In this document: in pieces, positions 13,275 through 13,751 of the stretch
Position numbering within the stretch: position 1 is the stretch's first letter
Layout: every line of letters begins with the position of its first letter
Assembly (NCBI GenBank): GCA_022013615.1
Contig: JAKLQB010000094.1
Coordinates: forward strand, 1 to 13,751
DNA from: Desulfobacterales bacterium
Lineage (GTDB): Bacteria > Desulfobacterota > DSM-4660 > Desulfatiglandales > Desulfatiglandaceae
Direction: 5' to 3'
DNA: 13,751 nucleotides
Notes under the pieces: generated by a model
Database searches by the model: none
What the model was told of the DNA's origin: nothing
Seen by the model: the letters and a program-made list of their open reading frames with translations, nothing else
Position numbers and translations under genes: made by a program

Positions 13275-13303
13275 TTGACATGGCTTAAGATTTTTTTTAA
13301 CAT
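13275..13303 (+). promoter_or_regulatory. Candidate promoter of the TolB-like gene
   Basis: Perfect -35 TTGACA (13275-13280), a 17-base spacer and -10 TAACAT (13298-13303). The predicted start would fall within a few bases of the ATG at 13312, so the message might be almost leaderless; no ribosome site is visible before that ATG. Confidence 0.45.
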
Positions 13304-13311
13304 CTGTTTAT

Positions 13312-13751
13312 ATGAGCAGAGAAACCAAACGCAGTTTCACCAGGATCTTTATCCAGTCTTTACTGGCCCTCCTTCTTTTTATCCCCCTGCCGATAAGGGC
13401 AGCCAATAAGATACTTGTCATTCTACCTCTTACCATTTATGCCGATAAATCCAAGTCCTATCTCAGTGAGGGGGTTAAGAGCATTCTGGTTTCGCGCCTG
13501 TCAGGCGGGGATCTCCAGATAATAAGTGATGAGGCATTGGAACCACTTTTAAGTGAAAATGAAAAGGCGGGAATCACCTCGAAAGACAGGGCCGGGGAAC
13601 TGGCAAGGAGCCTTAAGGGCGATTATGCGCTTTTCGGGAGCATAACGACCATTGGCGGGGGCTACAGCCTGGATCTATCCCTTCTTGAATTGCAGGAATC
13701 GGGGTCCAAACACACAAGTATTTCCGAGGCCGTAAATGAGGACCAGTTCAT
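13312..13751 (+). CDS. Secreted TolB/CsgG-like N-terminal domain protein, partial (3' end off the window)
   Basis: The frame stays open to the window end, giving 146 residues. Residues 1-30 look like a signal peptide: basic start MSRETKRSFTR, hydrophobic IQSLLALLLFIPLP, likely cleavage after IRA. The rest begins NKILVILPLTIYADKSKSYL and continues with SEGVKSILVSRLS and GDYALFGSITTIGGGYSLDL. That pattern (a beta-strand, a helix that recruits a small domain, then an 'FGSIT..G..YSLDL' strand) resembles the TolB/FlgT/CsgG-type N-terminal domain. In deltaproteobacteria such domains often precede FG-GAP/VCBS repeats, which would be off the window; this is from memory. Envelope location is likely, function unknown. 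The start is the only suitable ATG before the signal peptide. Confidence 0.7.
   Translation, partial: MSRETKRSFTRIFIQSLLALLLFIPLPIRAANKILVILPLTIYADKSKSYLSEGVKSILVSRLSGGDLQIISDEALEPLLSENEKAGITSKDRAGELARSLKGDYALFGSITTIGGGYSLDLSLLELQESGSKHTSISEAVNEDQF

Overview
The window looks like chromosomal DNA from an anaerobic, probably deltaproteobacterial (Desulfobacterota/Syntrophobacterales-like) organism. This is inferred, not proven. The clues are a complete branched-chain-amino-acid-type (Liv) ABC operon, a 4Fe-4S old-yellow-enzyme reductase, a remnant of a tungsten-type aldehyde:ferredoxin oxidoreductase, foldback repeats of a kind common in such genomes, and the start of a secreted TolB-like protein. 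Base composition is moderate and AT-rich between genes.

Layout. On the minus strand, positions 1-1215 carry the N-terminal 405 residues of a HyuA-type (hydantoinase A/oxoprolinase) protein. Immediately upstream of it, 17 bases away, is a GntR/FCD regulator (1233-1970). A 278-base intergenic region with three tandem 7-base repeats and candidate promoters separates this pair from a divergent plus-strand operon (2249-11072). That operon encodes a periplasmic binding protein, two permeases, two ATPases, a fused flavin/Fe-S/NAD(P)H ene-reductase, a hydantoinase/dihydropyrimidinase-type amidohydrolase and an isochorismatase-fold cysteine hydrolase. It ends at a strong intrinsic terminator (11120-11152).

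Beyond the terminator lie a decayed fragment of an aldehyde ferredoxin oxidoreductase gene (11206-11487) and a repeat-rich stretch of about 380 bases with two foldback elements. A well-formed sigma70-type promoter follows (11873-11901), then a structured leader of about 200 bases, an outer-membrane porin-like gene (12113-13156) with its own terminator, a short tandem repeat, and the 5' end of a secreted TolB-like protein that runs off the window.

How it could work together (inference). The transporter would import a small polar molecule, the reductase would saturate a C=C bond using NAD(P)H, the amidohydrolase would open a cyclic ureide or imide ring, and the cysteine hydrolase would cleave the resulting N-carbamoyl or amide product. 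The divergent HyuA, presumably with a HyuB beyond the window edge, would add an ATP-dependent ring-opening activity. The GntR regulator would sense the substrate or an intermediate. This is the logic of reductive pyrimidine or hydantoin catabolism built from non-canonical enzymes: an OYE-type reductase where PreA/PreT would be expected, and an isochorismatase-fold amidase where a beta-ureidopropionase would be expected. It is the most interesting feature of the window. The actual substrate cannot be read from sequence.
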